A stretch of DNA of 64,000 nucleotides from Nectonema munidae (taxonomy: Eukaryota > Nematomorpha > Nectonematoida > Nectonematidae), in contig JAUIRK010000183.1 in the NCBI GenBank assembly GCA_030549495.1, forward strand, positions 145,917 to 209,916, written 5' to 3'. Position 1 is the stretch's first letter, and each line of letters opens with the position of its first letter. Made by a program: the position numbers and the translations under genes. Below, piece by piece: positions 23,281-34,872 of this stretch. The notes under the pieces were generated by a model that was not told the origin of the DNA, did not search any database, and saw only the letters and a list, made by a program, of their open reading frames with translations.

Positions 23281-23511
23281 TTTCAACGTGTATCCATTTT
23301 CCATAATTTATTTGGAAATTTGTTTCCAAAATTAATGAAGAATGTACTGTAGTCGCTCCTTCACCAGTTGTGCTCTTTTCCTTGAATGCCCAAATTAAAA
23401 AACGTCGCAAATATTTAAAAGCTTTTTTCAAAAACAGTTTCCGGTTTCCGAAATAAATTTTAAGTTTATTTTTAATATAAAAACTGTCAATCAACTGTCA
23501 TAAAACTGTCT

Positions 23512-24168
23512 GTGGATGAAATCTGGCTACGCCTCTGCACAAAAGCAAACTTTAAAATTAATCATTTTTTAGATCCCGGGCAGTTGTCCAGGAGGCAATT
23601 GTCCGGTTACCTTTTCAAAGACTACTTGAAGACTTGTTTTTGTCGTAAAATTCAAAATTATTTTATCAAAAATAACGATAACCCCTTCAAGATTTTGCGT
23701 TCATTAGACAATGCACCAGAGCATCTAACTTCATTGTCTTTGTCTGACTATGATAAAAATGGCAAGTTTCAATTTCCCCTTCGAAACACAATAGACTTCT
23801 GCAGCTGATGGATCAATGCATTATCACACTTTTTAGAGGTTTATTAGTTAAGACAAACGTATACTCGAGCTAGGAGGATTCTGTTTCTTTCACTGAATTT
23901 TGGATGAAATTTAATGTAAAAGATTTTATGCCAAACAAGGCAAGAGGAGACACAAAGCATTTTGAGATCCTTATTGCAAAATTAATTACCGGATTTGAAA
24001 CGCAAAATGAGGAAATCTGGAAAGGAATTAGGCAAGTGGGAAGAAATCTTGTTTTTTTAATCTAAATCTAGAAATGTGAACGAATGTATTGAATCGCATT
24101 CAAGTGATTTGGATGATGAAACTCTCATGGAGGTAGAGCAACAACGAGTCTATGAAGTAGAAAAATAA
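23512..24168 (+). pseudogene. Tigger/pogo (DDE_1) transposase remnant
   Basis: Carries the second catalytic block (FKILRSLDNAPEHL), then a shifted frame with the third (LQLMDQCIITLFRG), SFTEFWMKFNVKDFM, and an end resembling the acidic Tigger tail (NVNECIESHSSDLDDETLMEVE), stopping at TAA 24166-24168. These features order as in CENP-B-like Tigger transposases, which cut and paste at TA. At least one frameshift (near 23800) and several stops are present, and the N-terminal HTH and first catalytic Asp are missing. The ATG at 23512 is not a real start. Confidence 0.72.
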
Positions 24169-24578
24169 AAATTTAGAAAAACTTAATTTGTTAAAAAAAT
24201 TATTTAAGTTTTAAATCCCATTTTAACTTTTCGTATATTTCGAAAAATTTTGTAATAACTTTTTTAATTATTTGGTTATTTTTAGATCATTTGGGGATTT
24301 TCAAAGATGCCTTTATGTGTACAGGAAGTCTCGTACTCAAGCCATTCTCTAGCCAGGATATACGCTTTTCGTTATTTACAGGCCACCGTTATTTCATGTT
24401 AGTTGGAGGTGACCGTGTTTCCTATAAACTACTGTAAAAAGTAAAATAAAAGTAAATGAACTTTTATGATAATTCATATCTTTTTGCATCACCTGCTTTT
24501 GTTCTGAAACCAAAGAAATTCAAAAAAATCGTGCTAGAACACCTCAGTACTAGTAAATTTGATCCAAGCCAAGGTAGT
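24169..24578. other. Non-coding, AT-rich
   Basis: I see nothing recognisable. Confidence 0.5.
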
Positions 24579-24642
24579 ACTATCCGTGCATCGATAAAAA
24601 GCTAAATTGCATAGGAAAGACGTTTATCGATGCACGGATAGT
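24579..24642. repeat. Perfect 20-bp inverted repeat with 24-nt loop
   Basis: Left arm ACTATCCGTGCATCGATAAA (24579-24598) and its exact reverse complement at 24623-24642. Two further pairs (one wobble) extend the stem to 22. The transcript of either strand would fold into one stable hairpin. No MITE-like target duplication or neighbouring ORF explains it. Confidence 0.85.
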
Positions 24643-24801
24643 GCAACATTACCCCAAGACAATTTGGTACTGCACAAAAACGGTACTCATACCATTTAAG
24701 AATTAGAATGTTCTGATAGCAATTTTACTGTGATCGAAAAGTCCAGGACCTAATTTTTCAAATGCTATAAATATAATGATATATTTAGTATGTCTTTGGT
24801 A

Positions 24802-24973
24802 ATGCTTTACTTTACGATTCCGTCAATCAAAATTTTTTTCAAGCAATTATTTATTGCTGTGATGTCAGTCAAACTATTTTTCAACGTAGTTTATTTCATT
24901 CTAGATCTTTTACATATAGAACAAATTAAAAAGTATTAAAATTTTTGATTGACGGAAGCGTAAAGTAAAACAT
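24802..24973. mobile_element. Mariner-type MITE with TA target sites
   Basis: Ends ATGCTTTACTTTACG.TTCCGTCAATCAAAA and its inverse over about 33 bp, flanked by TA at 24800-24801 and 24974-24975. It is 172 bp and the same family as 18208-18616. Confidence 0.88.
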
Positions 24974-24975
24974 TA

Positions 24976-27380
24976 GCGTCTTTCAACTTATAAATGTTAA
25001 ACTAATGCATAATATAATCACCCTTATCATAAAAACAACGAAAAATGGCCTGAGGACGAGTCACATACGTAAAGATGGGACACGTCCTTCACCCATATTT
25101 TCAATCTCCTCAACCCCTGATAAAACAAATTCTTTGAATTGTTATGGATGAAAAAATTAGGGCCCAGACTTGACAATGTTTGAAACCCTGGATTGCGATA
25201 TTGGTGAAGACGTATCATAGCCAATACGAATACTGGCTACACTCTTTTTTTATTATAAAAAATTGAAAAAAGGTTAAAATGAAATTTTGACAGCGGAAAG
25301 TTGCTTATAAGTTTTCGATGTCTTGCTTTAAATTTTTTGGATCTCATGATTATGCGACAAAACATTTTGCATTGGAAGAGCTTGTTTGTTTTTGATAATA
25401 GTTTATATACCGCTAAAATCTGACTTGGAATACTTATCATCAGAGAATATGTAGACATTGGGGATAATTATTAAGGTGAACTTTTTTAATGAAGTTGAAA
25501 TAAGTAGTTGACTTCACTTTTCTCGCTCATCGCTAAAAAAAATTGAAAAAAGTGAAAAAGTTTGAAAGTAAGGAAATAAACGTTTTTTGAAATAAAAATA
25601 GAATTAAACATTATTATTGAACTAAGTGATGCAATGGTAAAGAAAAAGCTTGAAAGTAAAATAAGATTTCAATTACGTAAAATGTCTTAGGCTTGAAACT
25701 ACTTGAATCAAAGTCTAAAAAAGTGACGCGAATAGTAGATGAAATGGAAGACAGAAATTTAACCAGTCAATAATTGGAAGATAAGACAAAAAAAAATTCC
25801 TGTATTTTTCAAAAATTAGTTCGATTTTTGGGATAGTCAGTTAGTGTAATAGGTTAATTAGTTAAGTACACCTTTATTAGTTAGTTAAGCGAATTATTGA
25901 AAGAGCCCTTTAAAGATCAGTATTCGAGCGGGTTACCAAGAAATGAAAATCGAGTTTTAAATATACATAATTCAAGCAAAAAAAGGAAGTAGACGATAAG
26001 TCTTCAAAATTATGGTCCTCAAAGCGTTAAAATAATAGCTGTTCAAAACTCTCACATGTACATTGTGTACACCAAAATACGTTAGACTGGGATTAGATAT
26101 GCGGAACTATTTTCTCACTTGGAACAGGCAAAAAGAGAGAGCAGAGAGGAAGCAGGCACAGTTCCACACAACTCCTGTTCAATTTTATCTGAAGCGCGCG
26201 AAAAAAGAAACGAAGTAACGACAGAAGAAGAAATCTGTTGAGAATAGCAAAGCCCCGAACACTCTTGAATCATGATGATGCATGCAGGGAGGAGATGAGA
26301 TCAGAAAGGAAAATTATTGCACACAATTGTCAAGCACACAACTTCGATCCGTGATTTTTTCTCGTCTCCGAATGTAGGAGGAGAGAATATGCCCACATAT
26401 ATATTTTTTATATTCATCATCATCAACAAGTCTTCAGCAAATCAAAACGATCCGTAATAATATACTGAATATCACATCATCATCACCCACAAGACTTCTC
26501 TTCGTCAAGAAGAAAAAAATTTAAAAAATCTTCAAAATCATCATGATCACCTATTGTGAGTGAAGTAATTCATCGAACCTTTATTCATCACTAACTGATT
26601 CGGCCACAATGCTAATAAAATGAGAGTCTAATAACACATAATATCTCATCATGATTAATTGAAGATTTTGAATTCTCCTATCTATCATGTGTGTAAAATT
26701 TTAAATGATGATACTCTAACTAAGGAATCATCCTCCTTGATGTGATGAAATCATTTGAGTGATGATGTAACGCTGATCAGTCAACGGTATTGATGATGAG
26801 TTGATGCTGATAATGGTGTTGTGTGGTGATGTGTTAATAGTTTCATGGTGTGTTAGCATGATGATTGAAGTGTTATTATATGTAATTATTATATAGAAAA
26901 AATATATATAATTCATTGGCATCACACATAATTCTCATATACAAGATTTTAAAAACTAAAATTTTGTGAACATCAAAATATTTCTAATCTAAACTTATTT
27001 GATACAAGTTCACGATCGGTTAGTAGAAATGTCGCAAAGTCTGTTCATTAGTTTCAAGAATGGAAAGGATGATGTATGTGTTATAGATAAAGTTTATTAG
27101 ACACCTCCAACATGAACAATGTCGTGTACACTAATTTACAAGATTTAGCAAAACGAATCGTGTGCACTTACTCACTTTGGTTCTTTTCAAAAATGAGGAA
27201 AATGGTGTAATTAATGCCATATGGGGTTCTGATTTTTGGTTGTAAGTAATTGGAAGCACTCTCTTTGTTAAAAGAATGAAGAAAGTGGATTGTGTGAGGT
27301 ATATAACAGGATTCTCTTTATCTTACGAACTCATTTAAAATATTTGAGTATCAAGCAGGGCGAGAATACAGGATTTTGAC
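24976..27380. other. Non-coding; GC-richer block and ATCATG-rich tract
   Basis: A less AT-rich, non-repetitive block lies at about 26090-26400 and could be a promoter or untranslated exon, without proof. From 26265 to 26930 the sequence is unusually rich in ATCATC/GATGAT triplets. The reading frame at 25027-25224 matches nothing. Confidence 0.4.
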
Positions 27381-27397
27381 AAGAGGTTGTTTCGGTA

Positions 27398-27515
27398 ACC
27401 AAAATGAGTTTTCGTCTGGAATCCAAACAAGATTTCCTCACGAATCCAAACGACATTGCATCGCCAATCTAAATGAAATTTCGTTCGTAATCCAAACGAG
27501 GTTTTGTTTTGGCAG
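27398..27515. repeat. Degenerate 23-bp tandem repeat
   Basis: Four to five units ending AATCCAAACGA or close variants, for example GATTTCCTCACGAATCC followed by AAACGA, with unit length held at 23 bp while the first half varies. Confidence 0.75.
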
Positions 27516-27587
27516 TGCCGATTTGCATGTCACCATTCAATTGTAAATTCATATTTTTGTCTTGATTTCCACATCTTTTCTTCATTC

Positions 27588-27775
27588 TAAAAAAAACTCA
27601 AGCTGCACTTACCCTGACGATATTTAAATATACAAAAAAAATGGGCTAGGTAGAGGATGGCTAATCATAATTTAATGGTAAACAGTCATTTAAATGGGAA
27701 ATGTACTTTATTTTATATTTTTGATGAACCAAAAATTATTTGAATCAAGATTGCCTACATCCAATTCGCATATTG
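27588..27775. repeat. Dispersed repeat, also at 30645-30805
   Basis: Direct match to 30645-30805: CTCAAGCTGCACT, ACAAAAA.ATGGGCTAG, TTTTATATTTTTGATG, ACCAAAAATTATTT, AATCAAGATTGCCTACATCC. Non-coding; class unknown. Confidence 0.75.
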
Positions 27776-27936
27776 GTCTAAATGCCCTCCTGCATATGTT
27801 GAGAGGTTCGTGAAAAATGGATAAATTATATCTTGTTCACTCGTTCCCAAACTTATTTCCTCCACGCCCCCTCCTTACTAGACGAAAAATTCATGCCCCT
27901 TTTTTACTTGAATAATTTATGATTGGATGTTTGAAT

Positions 27937-28393
27937 CAAGGCATCTCAACCAAATGATATTTCAACCAAGGGTCAAATCAACCAAATGACACTTCAACCA
28001 ATTGAAATTCCACCATAAGTGTATTTCAACCAAAGAATATTTCACTAATAAAAAATTTAAACTTGATAAAGTTAAGGGTATTTAGCCTTTCATTCATAAA
28101 TATTTTTAGACTTTTTTTGCTTAAAATATGTCGGAATTGTTTTAGGTTATTGAAATTGTTCTATATATCGGAAAATTTAAACCTTTTTTCAATGGATAGA
28201 AAGCTTTAACTCTTTAGATAAAAATTTTGAAAAACTTCTTTTTTTTTTTGAAATCAAAGGTTAGTTAGAGTTATTTTTAAAACATATTTTTTTTTTGGCA
28301 AAAAAATTTATTTTTAAAATATTTTTGTTGAAATGTCCTTTGGTTGGAAACTTCCATGGTTGAAAGAAATTCCGTGGTTGAAACATCATAGAT
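27937..28393. mobile_element. Foldback-like element with tandem-motif inverted ends
   Basis: The left arm (27937-28050) is a run of 15-17-bp units around TTTCAACCAAATGA. The right arm (28326-28393) carries the inverse units (CTTTGGTTGGAAA, CATGGTTGAAAG, CGTGGTTGAAACATC). The middle is AT-rich and non-coding. Inverted ends built of short tandem units are the hallmark of foldback transposons. No target duplication is clear. Confidence 0.65.
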
Positions 28394-28495
28394 GAAAAAA
28401 GATTAATCTAGTAAAAGAGCATCTGCATTTTCTTTGTATATATATTCGTAGAAGATAGAGAGAAGAAGTATGTAAGTATACAGACAAAAGCTTAC

Positions 28496-28585
28496 CATGA
28501 AAAACCCAAGTATAAAGAAGAACAAGCATTACAGCCTCGAAAAGATTGTGTCATCAATCGAACAGAAAACACATGTTCTCCGTCT
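28496..28585 (-). CDS. Possible coding exon with C1-like Cys/His pattern
   Basis: A T-rich tract and CTTAG acceptor precede 90 bases with a single open frame, followed by ATG/GTAAGC, a good donor. The frame (one base in, 29 codons, two bases out) includes GEHVFSVRL and GCNACSSLYLGFS. His, then CX2C and a hydrophobic Leu-x-x-Gly resemble the first half of a C1 (phorbol-ester/DAG-type) domain, as in MRCK kinases (CNQCTSLMVGL), but the His-Cys spacing is 13 instead of 12. I found no neighbouring exon carrying the second half, so this may be chance. Confidence 0.3.
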
Positions 28586-28952
28586 CTAAGAAGTAAAAAA
28601 AATGAACTTTTAACGGACAATACAATATATAAAGTCTAATTATGTTGCTGAGAAAAAGAGCTTTATAACTCATTCTTTTCAAAACTTTCTTTCATCCGAC
28701 TTACTTATAATATAAATCTATTGGAACAAAAATATAGAAGGTTCTACATTTACTTCAGTGAGTTTATGCGGGGATGAATACGACAAATTTTAAAGAAAAG
28801 AAAATTGCTTTGAAATTCTAATCGATCTTGTTTCTTCATTTTTATCGTCTCAAAATTTTTTTTACAAATATATTTTGTTGAAAAGGGAATCATATTTTTT
28901 ACATTATAATTTTATGTTAAACAAGCGTATTATTATTCTTCGATCGAATTAA
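28586..28952. other. Non-coding, AT-rich
   Basis: I see nothing recognisable before the MITE at 28953. Confidence 0.5.
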
Positions 28953-29083
28953 CCCATTTAAGAACAAGCAAAGCAGACGATATCTAAAAAAAACGCAGAC
29001 GATTTATATTCAAAGTCATTGAAAAAAGCAGACGAAGATGAAATTACTTATGTTCAAAAATAGAAACATTGGTCGTAAATGGG
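28953..29083. mobile_element. piggyBac-type MITE, copy 2
   Basis: 131 bp, inverse orientation to 7385-7515 and highly similar. TTAA on the left (28949-28952), TTAT on the right. Ends are CCCATTTAAGAAC and GGTCGTAAATGGG. It carries three GCAGACGA motifs. Confidence 0.87.
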
Positions 29084-29215
29084 TTATAAGGCAATCCCTA
29101 TGCATTTACATTAGTAAAAACAATCGCACTGAAAATGAAGGAAGTAGATCCCTCCGTAAATTGACAAAGTAAAGATAATACCTCTGTGATTAAAGAATAT
29201 ATTTAAAATATATTT

Positions 29216-29280
29216 CACTGGCGGATTTAAAGGGGCGGAACCGGTGTACGCCCCCCCCCCTAAAATTGCATTGCCAATTG
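29216..29280. mobile_element. hAT-like terminus with C-run
   Basis: CACTGGCGGATTTAAAGGGG followed by GTGTACGCC and a C-run resembles the CAGTGGCGGAT end of the MITE at 18318. The opposite end is not identified. Confidence 0.5.
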
Positions 29281-29377
29281 CTTGAAAATTTTTCTTGTTC
29301 TAATTCTTTTCGTAGAACTCAAATATTATGATGATTTATGCAACTCGTTTTTTAGATTCAATTAAGATTCAATTTAA

Positions 29378-30525
29378 GAATTAGGCAAAAATTTTAATTT
29401 GGTGCTAGATTGCAAGACCAGATGGAACAGTATGGTTGCAATGTTAAAAAGGATAATAATGTTGAAAGCATGTATTTGCTATGCTCTAATGAAAATTCAT
29501 GGTGCTGAAAATTTATTACTAAATGAAGAAGAATGGCAAGTGGCAAAAGACATTGTAGACACACACTTACGCCATTGTAGATTGTACTAAATAATCCATG
29601 CTCGATCGACAGTAGTCTGTTAAAATGTGATATATCTATAAATTTTCTTTCAAGAAAACTTAAATCCTGCAAAAATACATTATCAATAGAGTTGGATGAA
29701 GCACTAATGAAAAGATATTTTGAAAGAAAAATGATAAAATTATTTCTTTATTAAAATATCTCCATAATCCTGAACAAAGTTTAAGTGAAGATGCTGATGC
29801 TGATATCAAACAACGGCATTAGGTATTTTTCAAAGATTATTTCCACCTACTACAGGAAACTGATGAACATGAATAACAACCGAGGGATGTTAACAAGGAA
29901 GTGAGGCAAAAAATAAAGCCCAATGAAGACTGTTATAACGAATATTTGGAAGAAATGGAAAAGATGATGCATGTTCTACAAGCAAAAAAAAAATTCCACA
30001 TATAGAAAGCGAGATCGAACTTTTTAAATCACAAAAAAACCTGAAAATCAATCGGAATCATTGTACCTCTAGCTCTGTGCACAATTAAACATCAAGTGTG
30101 GAAGCTGAAAGACTCTTCTCTAAGTTTATTACTAAGTTAAGGAACGGTTTATCCTGTGAGACTATTGATGCTCTTTGTTTTTTAAAACTATATTTTCAAA
30201 ACGGTAAAAAATTTTTAAATAAAAATGGATTTAATTTTTTTTTGTTCTCTTTATAGATATAGTTATTATATACATCAGAAGCGCACGCCCGGGAGGGGGC
30301 GACTCCCTCTCTCAGATGTGATTTCGAGGCAAGTAAAAAGCCTTTCGCTCTACCAATAATTTTGAACTTTTACAATTTTACATCTTTTTTATATCATTGA
30401 TTTGTTTGCATGCGAGTAGACTCTCCAATTTCCATATTACTTGAATTTTTTACGGTTGAGTTTTAGACACAAATTCTTTTAAAATAAATTTTTAAATTAT
30501 AAAAAAAAGCTTCCCCGCTCCAAAT
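29378..30525 (+). mobile_element. Copy of an inverted hAT-containing duplication (partner 45545-46672)
   Basis: About 1.15 kb aligns with the reverse complement of 45545-46672, covering the hAT 3' half, the spacer TAGATATAGTTATTATATACATCAG, a GCGCACGCCCGGGAGGGGGCG terminus and about 250 bp beyond. Similarity stops near GCTCCAAATGA, where the partner continues into Merlin sequence. Confidence 0.88.
29399..30245 (+). pseudogene. hAT transposase 3' half, dead copy
   Basis: Begins with LVLD.KTRWNSMVAMLKRI, the block before the C-terminal part of hAT transposases, then has a stop after HCRLY, frame changes, the acidic YLHNPEQSLSEDADADI region, and a degraded hAT dimerisation domain (SSVEAERLFSKFITKLRN-like, split by stops). 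It is 5'-truncated, lacking the BED finger and first catalytic region. The stop after HCRLY also occurs in the partner copy, so it was dead before duplication. Confidence 0.82.
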
Positions 30526-30644
30526 GATGTATTATTCATTTGTATATAATTTTACAAATATGAAATTTCACCAAAATTAACCCGTTAATCACATTTAAAA
30601 TTTATTAAAATTATTTTTTTTTAAGTTGTTTTCTTTAAAACAAC

Positions 30645-30805
30645 TCAAGCTGCACTAACCCTGGCGATATTACATATACAAAAATGGGCTAGAATTCACT
30701 GTTTAATGATATACAGTAATTTAAATTGGAAACGTATTTTATTTTATATTTTTGATGGACCAAAAATTATTTCAATCAAGATTGCCTACATCCAGTTCAC
30801 ATATT
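30645..30805. repeat. Dispersed repeat, second copy of 27588-27775
   Basis: Direct-orientation match as described for the partner, with scattered substitutions and small gaps. Confidence 0.75.
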
Positions 30806-30859
30806 TTTAGTATTTAAAACATATTTGTTTTTGAGTAAAATTAACAGCTGATGCAAATA

Positions 30860-31920
30860 GTCTTCGACAATTTAAATCACAATAATTACGTCACAATTAC
30901 TTCTTTTGCCGTTTTAAAGGCTTTCAACAACATAGATCACCCAATTCTCATAAAAAATTAGATCTTATGAACATTCATCCAAAAAGTATACAACTCTTAA
31001 ACTCCTTTATCCCAGAACGAACCTATCAAATTTGCCTAAATGAAGCATTATCACCAACTATCAGATCAAATTCTGGTCTGCCACAAGGCTCAGTACTGAG
31101 CCCAATACTTTTAAATTTATACATGAACGACGTCATAAACGTCATCCAAGATAATTTTACTAAAGTCCTCCTGTATGCTGATGATATATGATGCTTATCA
31201 TATCATAACTCTCATGAAGAACTTTGTGAAATAAATAAGAAAAATTTGGCAAATATCAAATAATGGTGCTTGTTTAACTCAATGGAACTGAATACATCAA
31301 AAACTACCACCGTAGATTTTTCTCCCAATATCAAAATAAGTAAATTTTTTCTCTAAACTCATCAACAAGGCAAAATTTCAACTATCAATACTGAAAAAGC
31401 ACTTCAAATTTCATGGAGTGAAAGAGAAAATTAAATTCGTTAGCGCATATGTCCTCAGCAACTTTGATTACTGCATTGAAACATTTTTCCCCCTACTCCT
31501 CAAATCAGATGTGAATAAATTTTAAAGCTTATGCAAAAACGCAATCAAATTCATATTTAATCTCAAGAATACCCAAAGCATAATTCATTCAACTCATTCG
31601 CACTTCAAACTTGTAATCAGGAAGCCTACTTCTGAGATATAAATTTCTAATAAAAGTATTCAAGATCTTCACACAAACCACAACAATATTCTCTCAAAAA
31701 ATAGATTTGACAATATTCCCCCAATACGAACAAAAAAGATTTATATTCCCATCTATTCAAGGAATAACTTAGTTTTATTCAATTTACTCCATTGAATATT
31801 GTGCTAAATCAATTCTCAAATACATTTTTCATAGTGTTTTTAACACTAAGCCTGATGTTTGTCTTATGATAATTCATCATGTTTTTAACTTAATAAATTG
31901 ATTGATTGATTGATTGATTA
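30860..31920 (+). mobile_element. Dead LINE with (ATTG)n tail
   Basis: 3' part of a non-LTR retrotransposon. RT motifs: a degraded motif A (AVLKAFNNIDHPIL), GLPQGSVLSPILLNLYMND, and YADDI followed at once by TGA. A later part resembles the thumb (NSMELNTSKTTTVDF, then KHFKFHGVKEKIKFVSAYVL). In motif A the catalytic Asp position is Ala. The element ends in TTAATAAATTGATTGATTGA up to 31920, a simple-repeat tail typical of CR1/jockey-like LINEs. 5'-truncated; several stops. Confidence 0.85.
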
Positions 31921-34726
31921 GTTGCCCGAATGTGTTGTAATCTTCTTTAGTCCGCAAAAAATCATCACTCAAAACAAAAAATGATATTTCTTCAACCATT
32001 TTATCAAAAACTTTTAAAACAGAGATTTTTTGTTGAAATATCCTCTTTATGTCGGCTTTTGGTTGAATTTTGTAACAAAAAAAAGTTGTATTGGACAAAA
32101 TTTCATCTTTGGAAGCCTTAGAAATTGAATTTGAAGAATATAAATTATTCTAACATAAAAAAATAGCATTTCAAGTTTTTTAAGTGCACCGAATTTATTT
32201 TCAACCATTTCACGCATTTCAGAATTTTCCAAATTCACGAAACCCAAACCGTTAATTTCATTTTTTACAAATAATTTTAATGTTAAAAAAACGATGCTTA
32301 TATTAAACAAATAACTTTACCTGAAAACTTTTCAAAACATCCTCTTCAAAAGTTGTTTTTAATATGTCAACTAATTCTTTCGTTGTCGTATTTGTAGTAA
32401 TACTTTCAGACAATAATAATAATTGAAGATTATTCATATTGTAATAAGCTGGGAAAAATGAAAAAAATTATTCACAACAGAAGTCTACATTTTTATTAAT
32501 GTTACATAGTACATATTTTGTCCCAAAGAATGTATTAACGGATGCCAAATATAAGTTAAAATTTTACGTCAAAAACATATTTATTCTGAAGCTTGAGAGA
32601 ATTAAGTGGGGTTTGAATTCTATTACTTTCAACTCATGTCCTACATAAAGCCTTATTTCCCCATGTACAAGCATTTCTTCGAAGTAAACTAACACAGGCC
32701 CACGTATATAATCATAATCTATTAAAAATACATCTCTATTTACAGATTTTCCTAAAAGTACAATTTTTTTGTTTTCATTATTTCTTCGGAAAACTCTTTG
32801 TTAAAAACATCCTGATAATATAATCTTACTTTTAAATCTATCTGTTTTTTTCAAAGTTTCTCCTGGAAATAACAAAATCTATTGAAGTGTTATAACTTGA
32901 AGATTGCTGTAAACACATCCAATTTTTGATGATAAAAAGCCAAAGATTTTTCAATTAACTTAAAGTTTTTCCACTTTACACATTTAAATACTTCATGTTT
33001 AGCTTTTAACCTCATATACCAATGATTCTTACCAGCCAAAACGTTTGATTTGATCAATCATATGAATTAAATAGTGTAGCTTAGGAGTTTTATTTTCATT
33101 AGGGTGTAAATAAGAAAAGCTATTCAAATACTTGTATATTCAGAAATAAAGATAATTTAAGGAATTTTCTGAAGCAATTGGAGACAAACATAAAAATGTT
33201 ATTTTAAATAATTTTAAAAAATTTGTCCATTTTTTGTCCTTTTAAGGAATAATATTACTGATTAAGTAAGGTAAAATTAAGAAAATTCTTTGTTTCAATT
33301 GCAGTCATTGGAAAAACATTGTTGAAACTAAAATTTTCTTTCGAAAGACTTATCATTCCATTGATTTGGAATATATGGATAATTCTTGATTAAATAGTTC
33401 AACTTTTCAAGAGAAAAAAATTTTTCATCAAAAATACAGTAGTATAACAACAAATTAATCTCTTTTGGAACAATACCTTCAAGCAAAACATGCATTGGCT
33501 CATGTAAAATATTTTTGGTTTTGTTATATGAAAATATACAAACTGTGATAACATACTAAAGCTATTTATGCCATAATTTTTTGAATACAAAGTTTTTTCA
33601 TTTTTACTCATTTTTTATAACTTATCGATTGTAATTTATTTTATATTATATTAGTAGATCTATGCTCTACTTCTTCTCTCAAAACTAATTTATCAACAAA
33701 ATATTTGCTTTGTAACTAACTCATCGTGGTTAATTTTACAAGAACGACAATGTTTATTAGCAAATAAACTTTTAAGCAAATAAATCTTTAATTCCACCGA
33801 TGTAGTTTGCAGCTAAAGTTTCACCTAAAACAAACAAAAGTCTTCCATAAAAAAAGCAATTTAATGTTTTCAAACCCGTTTTCATTTTTTTGTAAGGTAG
33901 CGATAAAATCATTCAATAAACAAATAAAAATATGCTTTTTCATGTATTTTGTCTTAACAAGAGCTATGTAGCATTTACTTGATATCTAAGCTCAGGAGGC
34001 AAGTTTAACAAAGACCAATAAAAAGCTGAGATTTTGTGTTTTTTACGATGCTGCCCAATAGGATTTACAATCTCAAAATCATCATAATAAAGTGCAAAGT
34101 ATAAAGTATTTAAACAAGTATGACTTTCTAAATTACCAAAATAATTTACATGGAAAATATTCGACATTTTTGGAAGAATCTCATTTATTTTTGGAAATCT
34201 TAATTCGGTTATATCAAGAGAATTAAGTAAATTTTCAAGCGGGTTTAAAAAAGATACGTAAAAAGCAGATATGGATTTAACAAATGGTTAGCTAGTCTTA
34301 GTGTTGAACTTATTTTCTTCTCCTATTTTAACAACTTTAGGTTCGTTAAAAAAAATTTTGTTTAAAAAACTTATTTTGTGAATAGTTGGTCTACAAAAAC
34401 TTAAATGGGCGTGAGTATGGTTGGTTAGATGCTGGATTCGATAACTCAAGGTCTTGGGTTCGATCCCGCATCAAGCCTACTTTCTCATAGTTCGATACAA
34501 GCGGCGCAATTGTGCCTTCTCAATGAAAACATCCCACGGTACCTTTACCATTAAATAAACTGCCATCAAAAGAAAGTTTCATTCTATTTATTTTTGCAGA
34601 ATCTATACTCAAGTTACTGATTTCAGTAAAAAAACTTAAAATTTTTTTATCAAACAAGTTTTGAGTAAGTGAAATGATATTTGAAATAGAAGACTGACTC
34701 AAATTCAACTTGGCTTTTAAGTTCAA
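31921..34726 (-). pseudogene. Decayed transposon-type ORF (YYDDFE / MHxLLEG family), cut by a SINE
   Basis: Minus-strand coding blocks in order: LKAKLNLSQSSISNII (34.7 kb), a gap filled by the SINE 34407-34550, LYFALYYDDFEIVNPIG, HKISAFYWSLLNLPPELRYQ (34.1 kb), LGETLAANYIGGIKDLF (33.8 kb), YGINSFSMLSQFVYFHIT, MHVLLEGIVPKEINLLLYYCI (33.45 kb, another frame), and VKNEINGLGFVNLENSEM and KADIKRIFQQKISVLKVF near the 3' end. From memory this block order belongs to a large transposon-associated protein family in invertebrates and fish, perhaps CACTA-like; I cannot name it firmly. Multiple stops and frameshifts. The LINE tail at 31920 cuts the 3' end. A fragment recurs at 40160-40255. Confidence 0.6.
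34407..34550 (+). repeat. tRNA-derived SINE, copy 6, with TTAAAT duplication
   Basis: Full unit GGGCGTGAGTATGGTTGG to GGTACCTTTACC with exact B-box GGTTCGATCCC. Flanked by TTAAAT at 34401-34406 and 34551-34556. Inserted within the decayed ORF on the opposite strand. Confidence 0.9.
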
Positions 34727-34872
34727 TAAAAAAATGCTGAATCATAATATCCGTTTTTATTTTTAACGTTGAACTTTCTACATCAAAATCATAAGGCTTA
34801 AGATTGATATAACTGTCAGATATACTTAAATGTTTGGGATTATAATGTTTTCTAAAAGAACAATAAAATTAG

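Noticed and set aside
26728-26925. 65-codon minus-strand frame rich in Ser, Thr and Ile
   Set aside because: Produced by the ATCATG-rich tract; low complexity and no homology.
34407-34550. A tRNA gene suggested by the exact B box
   Set aside because: The sequence recurs eight times as a 145-bp SINE and does not fold into a full cloverleaf with acceptor stem by eye.
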